This document shows, in pieces, positions 45,561 to 59,349 of a DNA stretch of 64,000 nt; position 1 is the first letter of the stretch; the number at the start of each line of letters is the position of its first letter. The DNA comes from Conchocele bisecta (Eukaryota > Mollusca > Bivalvia > Lucinida > Thyasiridae): NCBI GenBank assembly GCA_029237695.1, contig CM055268.1, forward strand, positions 56,877,131-56,941,130, given 5' to 3'. The translations under genes were made by a program, and so were the position numbers. The notes under the pieces are model-generated. The model had not been told where the DNA came from and ran no database searches. It worked only from the letters and a program-made list of their open reading frames with translations.

Positions 45561-46147
45561 GATGGTATTCGGCGAATGGAACTTTCGGTATTTTGGCGGC
45601 CATCTTGGATGACGTAATCATCCAATTTCGGCAAAAAAATTCTCCAGCGTGATTGATATAATTATGACAAGACCATATTTGGTCAAATTGATTTGAATTT
45701 GACCCCCCCTGGTCCTGCCCATTTTGGATCACGGGGTCAACATATTAACAAACCTGAAAGAAAGAGCATTGACTATCAATCATTCCTGCCAAGCGGCATC
45801 GAAATCGGCCTGACAGTTTGTGAGAAGATTTCTTAAGAATTTGACCTAATTTTCTATTGCGGCCATCTTGGATTATATGACGACCTCCATTTTAACAAAT
45901 ATGAAAAGCTTCACTCACAGACCATAACTGTGAAGTTTGACCACCATCGGACTGGCGGTTCACGAGAAGAACACGTTTGAAATTTATAATAAATGGATGA
46001 CCTGTTGGACTTTCGGTGGCCATCTTAAACGACCTAATCATCTGATTTCAACATAAAATATCCCATAGCCTCGCTTCTTATGACATCAGTACTGTTACAT
46101 GTGTGTATATTTGACATGTACATACTTATGTTTTCATGTATCCAATG

Positions 46148-46510
46148 ATATGCATGTGTATTGTTTTGTATGTGTGCATGTATTGAATGACATTCATGTG
46201 TATTGTTTTGTATGTGTGCATGTATTCAATGACATTCATGTGTATTGTTTTGTATGTGTGCATGTATTCAATGACATTCATGTGTATTGTTTTGTTATGT
46301 GTGCATGTATTCAATGACATTCATGTGTATTGTTTTGTATGTGTGCATGTATTCAATGACATTCATGTGTATGTTTTGTATGTGTGCATGTATTCAATGA
46401 CATTCATGTGTGTTTTGTATGTGTGCATGTATTCAATGACATTCATGTGTATTGTTTTGTATGTGTGCATGTATTCAATGACATTCATGTGTATTGTTTT
46501 GTTTGTGTAC
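46148..46510. repeat. second 42-bp minisatellite, left arm
   Basis: Units of GTATTGTTTTGTATGTGTGC plus ATGTATTCAATGACATTCAT, about eight to nine copies. The equivalent place in copy 1 (~21035-21090) has a single unit. Confidence 0.85.
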
Positions 46511-48367
46511 ATGTACTATTGTTCTAATGATAAAATACCAAGGAAAGTTCTGGAAACACTATAATGTCAATGACCTATGAGTCACTGGATATTAGTTTTA
46601 TCCTTCTATATTTGGCATTCTCTATAAACTTCTTGCTAGATCTAGCGAAGTCATGATAGTTCTAGTAGGTTTCATTAGATAATTTTGGAATTTGGGGAAT
46701 TTTGGAGAACATTCCGGAACTTTCTAAATGGTATATATAGGGCTGTACATTCGAGGCTAAGGCTAGTGACTCAGATAGTACACTCGCCACTTAATTTCAT
46801 TTGACCAGTCCGTATGCCACTCAAAACGCACAATACACGTAAACTAGTATGGGTTCCCCTCAATCATCTCTAATCGATACCCAGCATACTATATCAAACA
46901 CATATAAGCTGATGGGTGCTATAGGAGGCCTCAAATTATAGGTTACCATACCTGCATAGATTCTCCTATATTTGACGCATATTTTTGGAGCCTGAATTAT
47001 AAATGCAATATTTATCAAAATTCTGAAATATAAACCAGACCGACGACCATCGGCCTGCTTCTTTACTGGGCGATATATCCCGGGTATGGAAGGTGTTCGA
47101 GCCAATTCCCACCCTTAAATATGAGCCGAATCGAATCGAATCGAAGGCTAAGGAGAGTTGTAACCGAAAGATATTCAAAAGGATTAAATTGTATTCTATT
47201 GTGGAGTTTACTTATGAAAAAGTGGACTTATATACGTTGTGGATTTAATTAACACTTTTGAATTTGGATTAAACAAATTAACAGAAAAAGTGAAAATTGT
47301 GATTTAAGTGACATTTTGTGAATTTCATTCAGAATTGGATATATATCGGAATTGTGACATTAAGATGATATTAGTGGATTTATTAAGGACATTCAAAGGT
47401 ATATTTTATTTGTACATTTGTGTCTTTATTGTTTCAATAAAACTTATTGTAAAAAGTTTGCTGTCTAGTCTATTGAGACTAGTCTTGCTGATCAGGATCT
47501 ATAATCTCGTAACAATATAATATGACCACATTTTGACCCCTATTTGACCCCTCGGGCCCCACCCATTTTTGAACCCGGGGTAATCATTTTAACAAATCTG
47601 AAAGAGCATTGACTGTCGATCATTCCTGCCAAATTTCGGTCAATCGGTTCACGAGAAGACGTTTTAAATTTATAATAAAAGGGTGATCAGTGACCTTTCG
47701 GCGGCCATCTTGGATAACGCAATCATCCAGTTTCGACGAAAACTGCTCCACTGGTCCTATGTCGCTCAACTGGTTATTATATATATGCAAGTAAATCTTA
47801 GAGAGCTTTATGCATTCATTATTCCTACGAAGTTTTGTCGAAACCAGCCTGGTGATTATAATGGGTTAATACCGGTTTGACCTTTTGGCGACCATCTTGG
47901 ATGACGTAATCATCCGATGTCAATAATAACCGCTTCAGAGCGATCGTCTCCACAATACCTTCGATGTGATATATTACATGACCATATTCGGTAAAATGTG
48001 AAATTTGACCCCTACTTGACCCCTCCGGCCCCGCCCAGTTTTGACCCCGTGGCCACCATTTTAACAGATCCGAAACAGCGTCGTTCACTATCAATAATTC
48101 CTGCCAAGTTTCATTGAAATCGGTCTGGCGGTTCGTAACAAGAAGATGTTGACCTTCTTTTCCACGGCGCCTATCTTGGATTATGCGACGACCTCCAATT
48201 TTACAAATCTGACATAGCCCCACCCAAATAGCATCTCTGAAGTTTAACCAACATTGGTCAAGCGGTTCGTGAGAAGAAGACGTTTGCAATTATGGATAGC
48301 AATCGTGGCGGCGATGGAAGGAATTTTGACGGTGTATATAAATTTCCATACCGGTAATAATATCCAG

Positions 48368-48525
48368 AGCATATGAGGAAGTTTGCACAGCATATAAAGA
48401 AGTTTGCACATCATATAACGAACAATGCACATCATATAAAGAAGTTTGCACATCATATAAAGAAGTTTGATATAAATAAGTTTGCACACCATATAAAGAA
48501 GTTTGTACATGATATAATGAAATTT
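48368..48525 (+). repeat. short 42-bp satellite block near centre, copy 2
   Basis: Counterpart of 22950-23100. Confidence 0.75.
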
Positions 48526-49313
48526 CTTCAATTCAAAATGGCGGACAAATTTCAAAATGGCCACCATCTAAAATTGCTTTCACCCAGACCTCTGTTTGTC
48601 ATACTAATATGGTGTCTATAACTATGTTTCCAGGGTCAATCGATGCAATGGAAACAACACAAATATCATTGGCTCATTTGGTTTAGGCACCCATTTTGAA
48701 TTTCAAAATGGCCACCATCCTAACTTATATTGTCGATAGATCATGTGAAACTCATAGATGCATAATTCTGGTACGTAAATCCATGTGTTCAGGATCAATG
48801 AATACATACATAAGGAACAATATAAATATCATCAGATCATGTGATTTAGGCTGCCGTCTTGAATTTCAAAATGGCCGCCAAAGGTGGCAACCATTCTAAC
48901 TTATTTGGCTCATACGTTGGGCTGTTGCACACAATCACAGAGGCACCCTTTTTGTGCCTATATACGCATTTATAGCTCCTCTGGGCCGAAGGCTCAAGTG
49001 AGCCATTGTTACCGCGTTTCGTCCGTCCGTCCGTCAACACTTTTCGGACATCTTCTTCTTCTGAACAGCTGGGCCGATGTTGACCAAACTTCATGGGCAT
49101 GGTCTATGCGTTATTCCTTTTCAGATTTGTTAAAATGGGTGTTATCGCATATTCAAGATAAGTAGAAAAGTATGTCAAATTCTTAAAAAAACATTTTCTC
49201 ACGAACTACCCGACCGATTTCGACGAAACTTGGCAGAAATGATCGATAGTCAAAAACCCTTTCAGATTTGTTACAATGATGACACTAGGAATAAAAAATG
49301 GGTGGGCCACAGT

Positions 49314-49363
<50 letters not shown>
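49314..49363. repeat. poly(G) run of 50
   Basis: Uninterrupted G50 followed by further G-rich sequence. The corresponding place in copy 1 (~23890) has about ten G. The length may be an assembly artefact. Confidence 0.8.
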
Positions 49364-49364
<1 letters not shown>

Positions 49365-50519
49365 GGGGGGTAGGGGAGGGCGGTCAAGTAGGGGTCAAAT
49401 TTCAAATGTCATGTTATATATCAAATAGAAGGTATCGAAGAGGCGATTACTGTAAAAAGATGATTACGTCATCCAAGATGGCCACCGAAAGGTCACTGAT
49501 CACCCTTTTATTATGAATTTAAAACGTCTTATTCTCGTGAACCGATTGTCCTTTGGTTATCAAACCTTACAGTTCTAGTCCGTCTGTGAAGCCTTTTCAT
49601 ATTTCTTAAAACGTCGCATAATGCAAAATGGCCGCCATAGAAAAGTAAGTCATATTCTTAAAACTGCTTATGATTCTCACAAACCGCCAGACCGACATCT
49701 GCGAAACTTGGCAGGAATTATCGATAGTTAATGCTCTTTCAGATTTGTTAAAATTATTACCCCTGGATCAAAAATGGGTGGGGTGGGGTGGGGCCCGAGG
49801 GTCAACTAGGAGTCATATTTCATATTTGACCAGATATGGTCATGTTATATTGTTACGAGATTATGTCACTGTGATCAGTATAGCCTCTGGCAATAATTTA
49901 TGCGAACAGTATAGATCCTGATCAGCAAGACTAGTAACAATAACAGAATGAGTTAAGCCAGCAAACTTTTTACAATAAGTTTGAAACAATAAAGACACAA
50001 ATTTACAAAGTACAAATAAAATATAACTTTGAATGTCCTGAATAAATCCACTAATATCATCTTAATGTCACAATTCCAATATATATCCAATTCTGAATGA
50101 AATTCACAAAATGTCACTGTTTTAGCCACTTAAGTCAATTGTTAATTTGTTTAATCCAAATTCAAAAGTGTTAATTAAATGCACAGAGTATATATGTCTA
50201 CTTTTTCAAAGTTTAACTCCACAATTATAGAATACACTTTAATCCTTTTGAATATCTTTTGGTTACAACTCTCCTTAGCCTTGAATGTGTATCCCTATAT
50301 ATATATATACCCTTTGGAAAGTTCCGGAATGTTCTCCAAAATTCCCCAAATTCCAGATTCTCTAATGAAACCTACTAGAACTATCATGACTTCGCTAGAT
50401 CTAGCAAGAAATTTCTAGAGAATGCCAAATATACAATGATACAAATAATATCCAGTGACACAAAGGTCATGGACATTTTAGTGTTTCCAGAATTTTCCTT
50501 TGTAGTTTATCATTAGAAC

Positions 50520-50745
50520 AATAGTACATACACACATACAAAACAATACACATGAATGTCATTGAATACATGCACACATACAAAACAATACACATGAATG
50601 TCATTGAATACATGCACACATACAAAACAATACACATGAATGTCATTGAATACATGCACACATACAAAACAATACACATGAATGTCATTGAATACATGCA
50701 CACATACAAAACAATACACATGAATGTCATTGAATACATGCACAC
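50520..50745. repeat. second 42-bp minisatellite, right arm (inverted)
   Basis: About five units, the reverse complement of 46148-46510, at the mirror position of the palindrome. Copy 1 has one unit at ~25150-25210. Confidence 0.85.
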
Positions 50746-51392
50746 ATACGGATGTACATGTCAAATATACACACATTCAACAATGCTGATGTCATAAGAA
50801 GCGATGCTATGCCGAGCTTATGCACATGCCAGTTTCCATGCACTACATATACACAGCATCATGCATTGAATCTTAACTGATTAGCATATATCGGCACATG
50901 TAACAATATATCAAATAGAAGGTATCGAGAAGACAACCATTCTGGGACATTTTTTGTTGAAATCAGATGATTAGGTTGTCTAAGATGGCCACCGAAAGTC
51001 CAACAGGTCATCCATTTATTATAAATTTGAAACGTGTTCTCATGAACCGTCTTCACAGTTATGGTCTGTGAGTGAAGCCTTTTCATACTTGTTAAAATGG
51101 AGGTCGTCATATAAACCAAGATGGCCGCTATAGAAAATTAGGTCAAATTCTTAAGAAATCTTCTCACAAACTGTCAGACCGATTTCGATGCCACTTGGCA
51201 TGAATGATTGATAGTCAATGCTCTTTCAGGTTTGTTAAAATGTTTACCGCGGGATCCAAAGGGGTCAAATTCAAATTTGACCAACTACGGTCTTTTCATA
51301 ATTATATCAATCACGCTGGAGCATATTTTGCCGGAATTGGATGATTACGTCATCCAAAAAGATCAAAAGTTCCATATGCCTAATACCATCCA

Positions 51393-51940
51393 CATCATAT
51401 AATGACCAATGCACAGCATATAAAGAAGTGTGCACATCATATAATGAACAATGTACAGCATATAAAGAAGTGTGCACATCATATAATGAACAATGCACAG
51501 CATATAAAGAAGTGTGAACATCATATAATGAACAATGCACAGCATATAAAGAAGTTTGCACATCATATAATGAACAATGCACAACATATAAAGAAGTTTG
51601 CACATCATATAATGAACAATGCACAGCATATAAAGAAGTGTGCACATCATATAATGAACAATGCACAGCATATAAAGAAGTTTGCACATCATATAATGAA
51701 CAATGCACAACATATAAAGAAGTTTGCACATCATATAATGAACAATGCACAATAGAAGTGCACCATATAATAACAAGCACAGCATGTAAAGAAGTTTGCA
51801 CATCATATAATGAACAATGCACAGCATATAAAGAAGTTTGCATATCATATAATGAACAATGCACAGCATATAAAGAAGTGTGCACATCATATAATGAACA
51901 ATGCACAGCATATAAAGAAGTTTGCACATGATATAGTGAA
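51393..51940 (+). repeat. 42-bp satellite array, plus orientation, copy 2
   Basis: About 13 units in clean register with one disturbed stretch near 51750-51790. Confidence 0.85.
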
Positions 51941-52974
51941 CAATACACATGTGCATATAAGACAGATATGGCGTTCCATAGATACATGTGCATCTGTGCA
52001 GTCTGATTAGTGTCTGCAATGATTGAAAATATACTAGTAAAATTGCTATACATTCATATAACCATATTTACAATTGGTCATTTCAAGAATATTTACAGTG
52101 TTATCAAACAGCAATCGTACGGCTGATTCAATGTGATATTTTTGAAAGTCGCTAAAATTACGTGACAAGGTACACTCCCGCCTGCGATTCGCTTACCAAG
52201 AATTGCAATCCAGCGGTCCTTGAATTGCAATTCTTCCCCTCTGGAATTGCAGTCTAATTGCAGTCTAATTGCAGTCTAATTGCGGTCCAAACGCGGTCCC
52301 GTTTTTGCGGTCATTCTTTCGCGATACCGTTTGTGCGGTCATTCTTTCGCGGTCCAGTTTGTGCGGTCATTCTTTCGCGATACCGTTTGTGCGGTCATTC
52401 TTTCGCTATTTCCGGTAAAAACTTACCGTATCATCGTATAGTACAGTTTGTTTACATTATCAGTGATTATACAAACGTACTATACGAATATTATACAAAC
52501 ATACGATATCCGTTCGTATATACGATATATCCGTACGGATATGGTATGAATATAAAGTGGGTCATCCTGTGGTTAAAATATACCGATGCACCGGTTCATT
52601 TCGAATGTAAACATCCGGTTTTCATTTCGATCATCTGCCATAACTTGAAGTTTTTCAAAATGAATAAATGTTCAGTTTTACGATACAGAAACAATATTTA
52701 AAACTGAGGATTGTGAAGTACGGTATCACTGTACATATACATGTGTCTTCAATATACAGTAATTCATCACTGTACTCCGCACCACCGCCGGGGACACAAA
52801 AACAATTGATCCCCCACGCACACCAGCCATCTACATTTGGCGTCCTAAAAGTTCCGGTCTATATCCCACAGTGGGAACAATGTGTATCACCACCACCACC
52901 AGTTTTTGTCTATGACTACACTACACCACCCCCCCCCCCGCCCCGACCACCACTTCTGTCTGTAACGCAGGATG

Positions 52975-54455
52975 ACGTGGCCGACTGATCAAGTGCTAAA
53001 CTAGTCCTGGTGCGATGACCGACTGACCAAGTGCTATACTAGTCTTGGTGCGATGGCCGACTGATCAAGTTCTAAACTAGTCATGGTGCGATGGCCGACT
53101 GATCGAGTGCTATACCAGTCCAGGTGCGATGGCCGACTGAGCAAGGGCTCTACTAGTTTGGTGCGATGGCCGACTGATCAAGTTTCTAAACTAGTCGTGG
53201 TGCGATGGCCGACTGATCAAGTTCTAAACTAGTCCTGGTGCGATGGCCGACTGATCAAGGGTTACACTAGTCTTGGTGCGATGGCCGACTGATCAAGTTC
53301 TAAACTAGTCATGGTGCGATGGCCGACTGATCGAGTGCTATACTAGTCCAGGTGCGATGGCCGACTGAGCAAGGGCTAAACTAGTCTTGGTGCGATGGCC
53401 GACTGATCAAGTTCTAAACTAGTCGTGGTGCGATGGCCGACTGATCAAGTTCTAAACTAGTCCTGGTGCGATGGCCGATTGAGCAAGGGCAAAATACTGG
53501 AGTCTTGGTGCGGTGGCCGACTGATCAAGTTCTAAACTAGTCCTGGTGCGATGGCCGACTGATCAAGTTCTAAACTAGTCCTGGTGCGATGGCCGACTGA
53601 GCAAGGGCAAAACTAGTCATGGTGCGGTGGCCGACTGATCAAGTTCTAAACTAGTCCTGGTGCGATGGCCGACTGATCAAGGACTAAACTAGTCTTGGTG
53701 CGATGGCCGACTGATCAAGTTCTAAACTAGTCGTGGTGCGATGGCCGACTGATCAAGTTCTAAACTAGTCCTGGTGCGATGTCCGACCGATCGAGTGCTA
53801 TACTAGTCCTGGTGCGATGGCCGACTAATCAAGGGCTAAACTAGTCGCAGTGCGATGGCCGACTGATCAAGGGCTAAACTATTCCTGGTGCGATGGTCGA
53901 CTGATCAAGTTCTAAACTAGTCCTGGTGCGATGGCCGACTGATCAAGTTATAAACTAGTCCTGGTGCGATGGCCGATTGATCGAGTGCTATACTAGTCCT
54001 GGTGCGATGGCCGACTGATCAAGTGCTAAAGTAGTACTGGTGTGATGGCTGACTGATCAAGTTCTAAACAAGTCCTGGTGTGATGGCCGACTGATTGAGT
54101 GCTATACTAGTCCTGGTGCGATGGCCGACTGATCAAGTGCTAAAGTAGTCCTGGTGTGATGGCCGAATGATCTAGTGCTATACTCGGCATGGCCGACTGA
54201 TCACGTGCTATACTGGGCATGGTGAGATGGCCAACTGATCAAGTGCTATACTGGGCATGGTGCAATGGGCGACTGATCAAGCGCTATACTAGTTATGGTG
54301 CGATGGCAGACTGATCAAGTGCTCTGCTAGTCCTGGTGCGATGGCCGACTGATCAAGTGCTATACTCGGCATGGCCGACTGATCACGTGCTATACTGGGC
54401 ATGGTGAGATGGCCAACTAATCAATTGCTATACGTACTGGGCATGGTGAAATACT
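52975..54455. repeat. 38-bp satellite array a
   Basis: Units contain GGTGCGATGGCCGACTGATC and TCTAAACTAGTC; about 38 copies with point variants. Every unit carries TGATC and most carry CTAG. Confidence 0.85.
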
Positions 54456-55205
54456 ACACTCCCGCCTGCGATTCACTTACCAAGAATTGCAATCCAGCGG
54501 TCGTTGAATTGCAATTCGTCCGCTCTGAAATTGCAGTCTAATTGCGGTCCAATCGCGGTCCCGTTGTTGCGGTCATTCTTTCGCGATACCGTTTGTGCGG
54601 TAAAATTCTTTCGCGGTCCAGTTTGTGCGGTCATTCTTTCGCGATACCGTTTGTGCGGTCATTCTTTCGCTATTTCCGTTAAAAACTTACCGTATCATCG
54701 TATATTACAGTTTGTTTACATTATACAAACGTACTATACGAATATTATACAAAAACATACGATATCCGTTCGTATATTCGATATATCCGTACGGATATGG
54801 TATGAATATACAGTGGGTGGGTCATCGTGCGGTTAAAATATACCGATGCACCGGTTCATTTCGCATGTAAACATCCGGTTTTCATTTCGATCATCTGCCA
54901 CAATTTTAAGTTTTTCAAAATGAATAAATGTTCAGTTTTATGATACAGAAACAATTTAAAACTGAGGATTGTGAAGTATGGTATCACAGTGCATATACAT
55001 GTGTGTTCAATACAGTAATTCATCAGTAATTCATCATTGTACTCCGCACCACCGCCGGGGACACAAAACAATGATCCCCCACACACACCAGCCATCTACA
55101 TTTGGCGTCCTAAAAGTTCCGGTCTATATCCCACAGTGGGAACAATGTGTATCACAACCACCACCAGTTTTTGTCTATGACTACACAACACCCCCCACCC
55201 CCGAC
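54456..55205. repeat. internal second copy of the element terminus
   Basis: Repeats 52172-52970 (ACTCCCGCCTGCGATTC..., GCGGTCATTCTTTCGCG, ACATTTGGCGTCCTAAAAGT) directly after array a. Confidence 0.8.
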
Positions 55206-55836
55206 CACCACTAAACTACTAGTCCTGGTGCGATGGCCGACTGATCGAGTGCTATACTAGTCGTCCTGGTGCGATGGCCGACTAATCAAGGGCTAAACTA
55301 GTCTCAGTGCGATGGCCGACTAATCAAGGGCTAAACTATTCCTGGTGCGATGGTCGACTGATCAAGTTCTAAACTAGTCCTGGTGCGATGGCCGACTGAT
55401 CAAGTTATAAACTAGTCCCGGTGCGATGACCGACTGATCGAGTGCTATACTAGTCCTGGTGTGATGGCCGACTGATTGAGTGCTATACTAGTCCTGGTGC
55501 GATGGCCGACTGATCAAGTGCTAAAGTAGTCCTGGTGTGATGGCCGAATGATCTAGTGCTGTACTCGGCATGGCCGACTGATCACGTGCTATACTGGGCA
55601 TGTTGAGATGGCCAACTGATCAAGTGCTATACTGGGCATGGTGCAATGGGCGACTGATCAAGCGCTATACTAGTTATGGTGCGATGGCAGACTGATCAAG
55701 TGCTCTGCTAGTCCTGGTGCGATGGCCGACTGATCAAGTGCTATACTCGGCATGGCCGACTGATCACGTGCTATACTGGGCATGGTGAGATGGCCAACTA
55801 ATCAAGTGATATACGTACTGGGCATGGTGAAATACT
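55206..55836. repeat. 38-bp satellite array b
   Basis: Same monomer. Its variant order (CGCAGT-type, TTATAAACTAG, CTCGGCATGG units) copies the end of array a, so it was duplicated as a block with the terminus. Confidence 0.8.
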
Positions 55837-56052
55837 ACACTCCCGCCTGCGATTCATCATTGTACTCCGCACCACCGCGGGGGACACAAAACAATGATCC
55901 CCCACACACACCAGCCATCTACATTTGGCATCCTAAAAGTTCCTGTCTATATCACCACCACCACCACCACCAGTTTGTGTCTATGACTACACTACACCCC
56001 CACCCCCCCCCCCCTCACCGACCACCACTTCTGTCTGTAACACAGGATGACG
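55837..56052. repeat. third, truncated copy of the element terminus
   Basis: ACTCCCGCCTGCGATTC joined directly to the CATCATTGTACTCCGCACCA part; middle deleted. Confidence 0.75.
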
Positions 56053-56735
56053 TGGCCGACTAATCAAGTGCTAAACTAGTCCTGGTGCGTATGGCCGACC
56101 TGATCAAGTGCTATAATAATTAGTCTTGGTGCCGATGGCCGACTGATAAAGTTCTAAAGTAGTCTTGGTGCGATGGCCGACTGATCAAGTTCTAAACTAG
56201 TCGTGGTGCGATGGCCGACTGATCAAGTTCTAAACTAGTCATGGTGCGATGGCCGACTGATCAAGGACTACACTAGTCCTGGTGCGATGGCCAACTGATC
56301 AAGGGCTAAACTAGTCCTGGTATGATGGCCGACTGACCAAGGGCTAAACTAGTCCTGGAGCGATGGCCGACTGATCTAGTTCTATACTAGTCCTGGTGTG
56401 ATGGCCGACTGAACAAGTTCTAAACTAGTCCTGGTGCGATGGCCGACTGATCAGGTTCTATACTAGTCCTGGTGAGATGGGAAACTGATCAAGTTTTAAA
56501 CTAGTCCTGGTGCGATGGCCGACTGATCAAGTTCTAAACTAGTCCTGGAGCGATGTCTAACTGATCAAGTGCTAAACTAGTCCTGGTGTGATGGCCGACT
56601 GATCAAGTTCTAAACTAGTCCTGGTGTGATGGCCTACTGATCAAGTGCTAAACTAGTCCTGGTGCGATGGCCGACTGATCAAGTGCTAAACTAGTCATGG
56701 TGCGATGGCCGACTGATCAAATCGCATGCCATAAC
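56053..56735. repeat. 38-bp satellite array c
   Basis: About 18 units of the same monomer. Confidence 0.85.
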
Positions 56736-57110
56736 TAGATGGCCATGGCCTGCATGTCGTGCCCGCCGAGGCATTTGATAGTACAAACATTTTTTTTATT
56801 GCAACAAAGCTTTAGCCCGTCGACGTAAAAACGGGCCGCACCCGCCGAGGCTTTGATAGTATACCCAAAAACTTTAACTAAAAAATACTTTAACCAAAAA
56901 CTTTATCCTGAATGCACACCAATGTGCCAACTACATGTATATCGCTCTGTCTGCAAGCGGGCCCAACAAAAACTTTAAGGGAAATTTCAAAGTAATTTGA
57001 CCGTGACATTGGTCACATATAAATAATAATGAAAATGTGGGTGACAAATACACCGTATGTGAAGTTTCGAGTGAATTGGTGAAGCGGTTTCAGAGATATA
57101 GTGTTCTTAA

Positions 57111-57626
57111 AGGTACATGCCCACTCAGTAGGCACAAAATGTTCTTTATATCAGAGACATCATCTGAGACATTTTCTGGCAACATAAACATTAATTCACC
57201 ATTAATACACATATTTATTGGCATTATTATACATTTTATATCAGACGTAAATTTCCACACTGCTATCAGGGGCGATAACCGTTTTGTTTCCTGAAAATGT
57301 TACCAAGACATTACTGTTTATTTTTTGATGTGCAATGATCATACTTTATAATCTGTCGAAAACATTATTTTTTCAGGGAAACACATTTAATAAGTATAAG
57401 TAATTAAAAAATATCATGCCCCATTTGCCTATGAAAATAGCCTGATATCACCGCGTGTCACTATCAGTGAAATAAACATTACTAAATGATTATATCCATA
57501 TAACGGGCACTCGTAATGTTTAGAACTGGTGGAATAGTGACAAAATTATACACTTATTTAATTCCTACAAATAACTGAGAATACACATAACTTTAATTGT
57601 TGTGCCTACTGAGTGGGTATGTACCT
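57111..57626. mobile_element. MITE flanked by TTAA
   Basis: AGGTACATGCCCACTCAGTA (57111) and TACTGAGTGGGTATGTACCT (57607-57626) are inverted ends with one mismatch. TTAA lies at 57107-57110 and 57627-57630, the target duplication of piggyBac-type transposition. Length 516 bp, no coding frame. Confidence 0.75.
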
Positions 57627-57794
57627 TTAATTAGCATAAATTATTAAAAACAAGAAATGCGTCTGTCGAACGCGGATGCCACCTGCAGCATATTTGAGAA
57701 ACTGTGACAAAGTGGTTAACCGAAAAGTGTGACGGACGGACAGACGGACGGACGGTCCAAACACTATATGCCACCCGTTTCTTCGAAACCCGGT

Positions 57795-57998
57795 GGCATA
57801 AAAATATCATGCCTCATTTGAATATGAAAATAGCTTCATACCACTGCTAGTCATTATCAGTAAAATAAATATTACTAAATGATTATATATGGATAGCGGG
57901 CACACATAATTTTTAGAACTGGTGGAATAGTGACACAATTATACACTTATTTAATTGCTACAAAGAACAGTTTGTGCCTACTGAGTGGGCATGTACCT
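57795..57998. mobile_element. truncated copy of the TTAA MITE
   Basis: Right half only, ending CTACTGAGTGGGCATGTACC. Confidence 0.65.
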
Positions 57999-58841
57999 TT
58001 ACAAACTTTAACCTTAAATCAAAAAAATTTAACCGGACGGATGTACGTACGTACGTATGTAGGCCAATGTGACAACTATATCGCACTGTCCACATGCAGG
58101 CATGTCAAAAACTTTGAGGTAAATTTGAAAGTAATTTTACCTTGATATTGGGCACAGGGGTTGCAGGAGTTGAGCATAGAATGAAAATATGGATGATGAT
58201 AAACACACATGTGAAGCTTCGAGTGAATTGGCGAAGCTGTTTCTGAGATATAGTGTTCTTAAAAATTTAACTACGGTAAATAAAAATCAGATGGCCATGG
58301 CCCGCATGTTGAGCCCACCGAGGCATTTGATGGTGTCCGAGTATATTTATTTGAAGTTTGAATTAACGTATGTAAAAGCTTTAACGCAAATTTGAAAGTC
58401 ATTTGACCTTGATCTTGGGCATGTGGGTCGGATGCGTGGGCTATAATATGAAAATATGGATGATAATAAAGAATTATCTGAAGTTTGAAGCAAATCTGGG
58501 TAAGTGTTGTGGAGATATAAGGTATGCAAAAACTTTAACAAAAATTTCAAAGTCATTTGACCTTGACCTTGGGGCACAGGGGCCGCATGAGTGGGAGACA
58601 GAATGAATATATGGATTATGACTAATAAGCATTTGATGTTTCAAGTCAATGTGACTTAGGATATGGTATTTAAAAACATACACCGATTTCGGACGGACTG
58701 ACGCACGGACGTCATTGTGATCACTAAGTCTCGCTTTCCGCAAGCAGGCTCGGCAAAAAAAATACAGATGGACGTCAATGTGCAGACTATATTGCACTGT
58801 CCGCAGGCGGTCGCGACAACAATTGTCCAACCCCTTTTTAA

Positions 58842-59346
58842 AGGTGCAAGCCCACTCAGTAGGCTAAAAATGCTCTTTATGGGAATTAAATAAGTGTATA
58901 ATTGTCACTATTCCACTACTTTAATATAAACATTACGAGTGCCCGCTATACAGATATAATCATTTGGTAATATTTATTTTACTGATAGTGACGCGCGGTG
59001 GTATCGGTATTTTCATGTGCAAATGGGGCATGATATTTTATAATTATTTATACTATTAAATTAAATGCATCAACTGAAAAAAAAATTGACAGATTATAAA
59101 GTACGTATGATCATTGCACATCAAAAAATAAATACAGAGAATAAATAGTAATGCCCGTTAACATTTTAAGGAAACACGGTTATCGTCCCTGATATCAATG
59201 TGGAAATTTTCTTCTGATATAAAATGTATAATAATGCCAAACAATACGTGGGTAATGGTAAATGATTGTTTATCTGGCCAGAAAATGTCTCCGATGATGT
59301 CTCTGACATAAAGAACATTTTGTGCCTACTGAGTGGGCATGTACCT
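58842..59346. mobile_element. MITE flanked by TTAA, inverted copy
   Basis: AGGTGCAAGCCCACTCAGTA (58842) and TACTGAGTGGGCATGTACCT (59327-59346), TTAA on both sides. The interior is the reverse complement of 57111-57626. Confidence 0.7.
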
Positions 59347-59349
59347 TTA

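Larger units (their letters stand above)
44773..51981. mobile_element. giant foldback element, copy 2
   Basis: Same edges as copy 1: CTATGGAACGCCATAG at 44773 and the inverted form at ~51946-51981 (slightly shortened). Satellite arrays are at 44820-45560 (minus), 48368-48525 (plus) and 51393-51940 (plus), with inverted unique parts in the same order. It is shorter because the right array has only about 13 units. It differs by expansions of a second minisatellite (46148-46510, 50520-50745) and a G50 run (49314-49363). Confidence 0.6.

Noticed and set aside
44721..52053. Similar long frames in copy 2, including MCVYLTCT.. and MTFMCIVLYV..
   Set aside because: Translations of the 42-bp satellite and of the second 42-bp minisatellite.
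52258..55214. Frames of 70-150 residues in the element termini
   Set aside because: Repeat-derived (GCGGTCATTCTTTCGCG units and C-runs) with no conserved features.
52975..56735. Regular arrays resembling a CRISPR
   Set aside because: No unique spacers between repeats; adjacent 38-bp units are tandem satellite copies in a eukaryotic setting.
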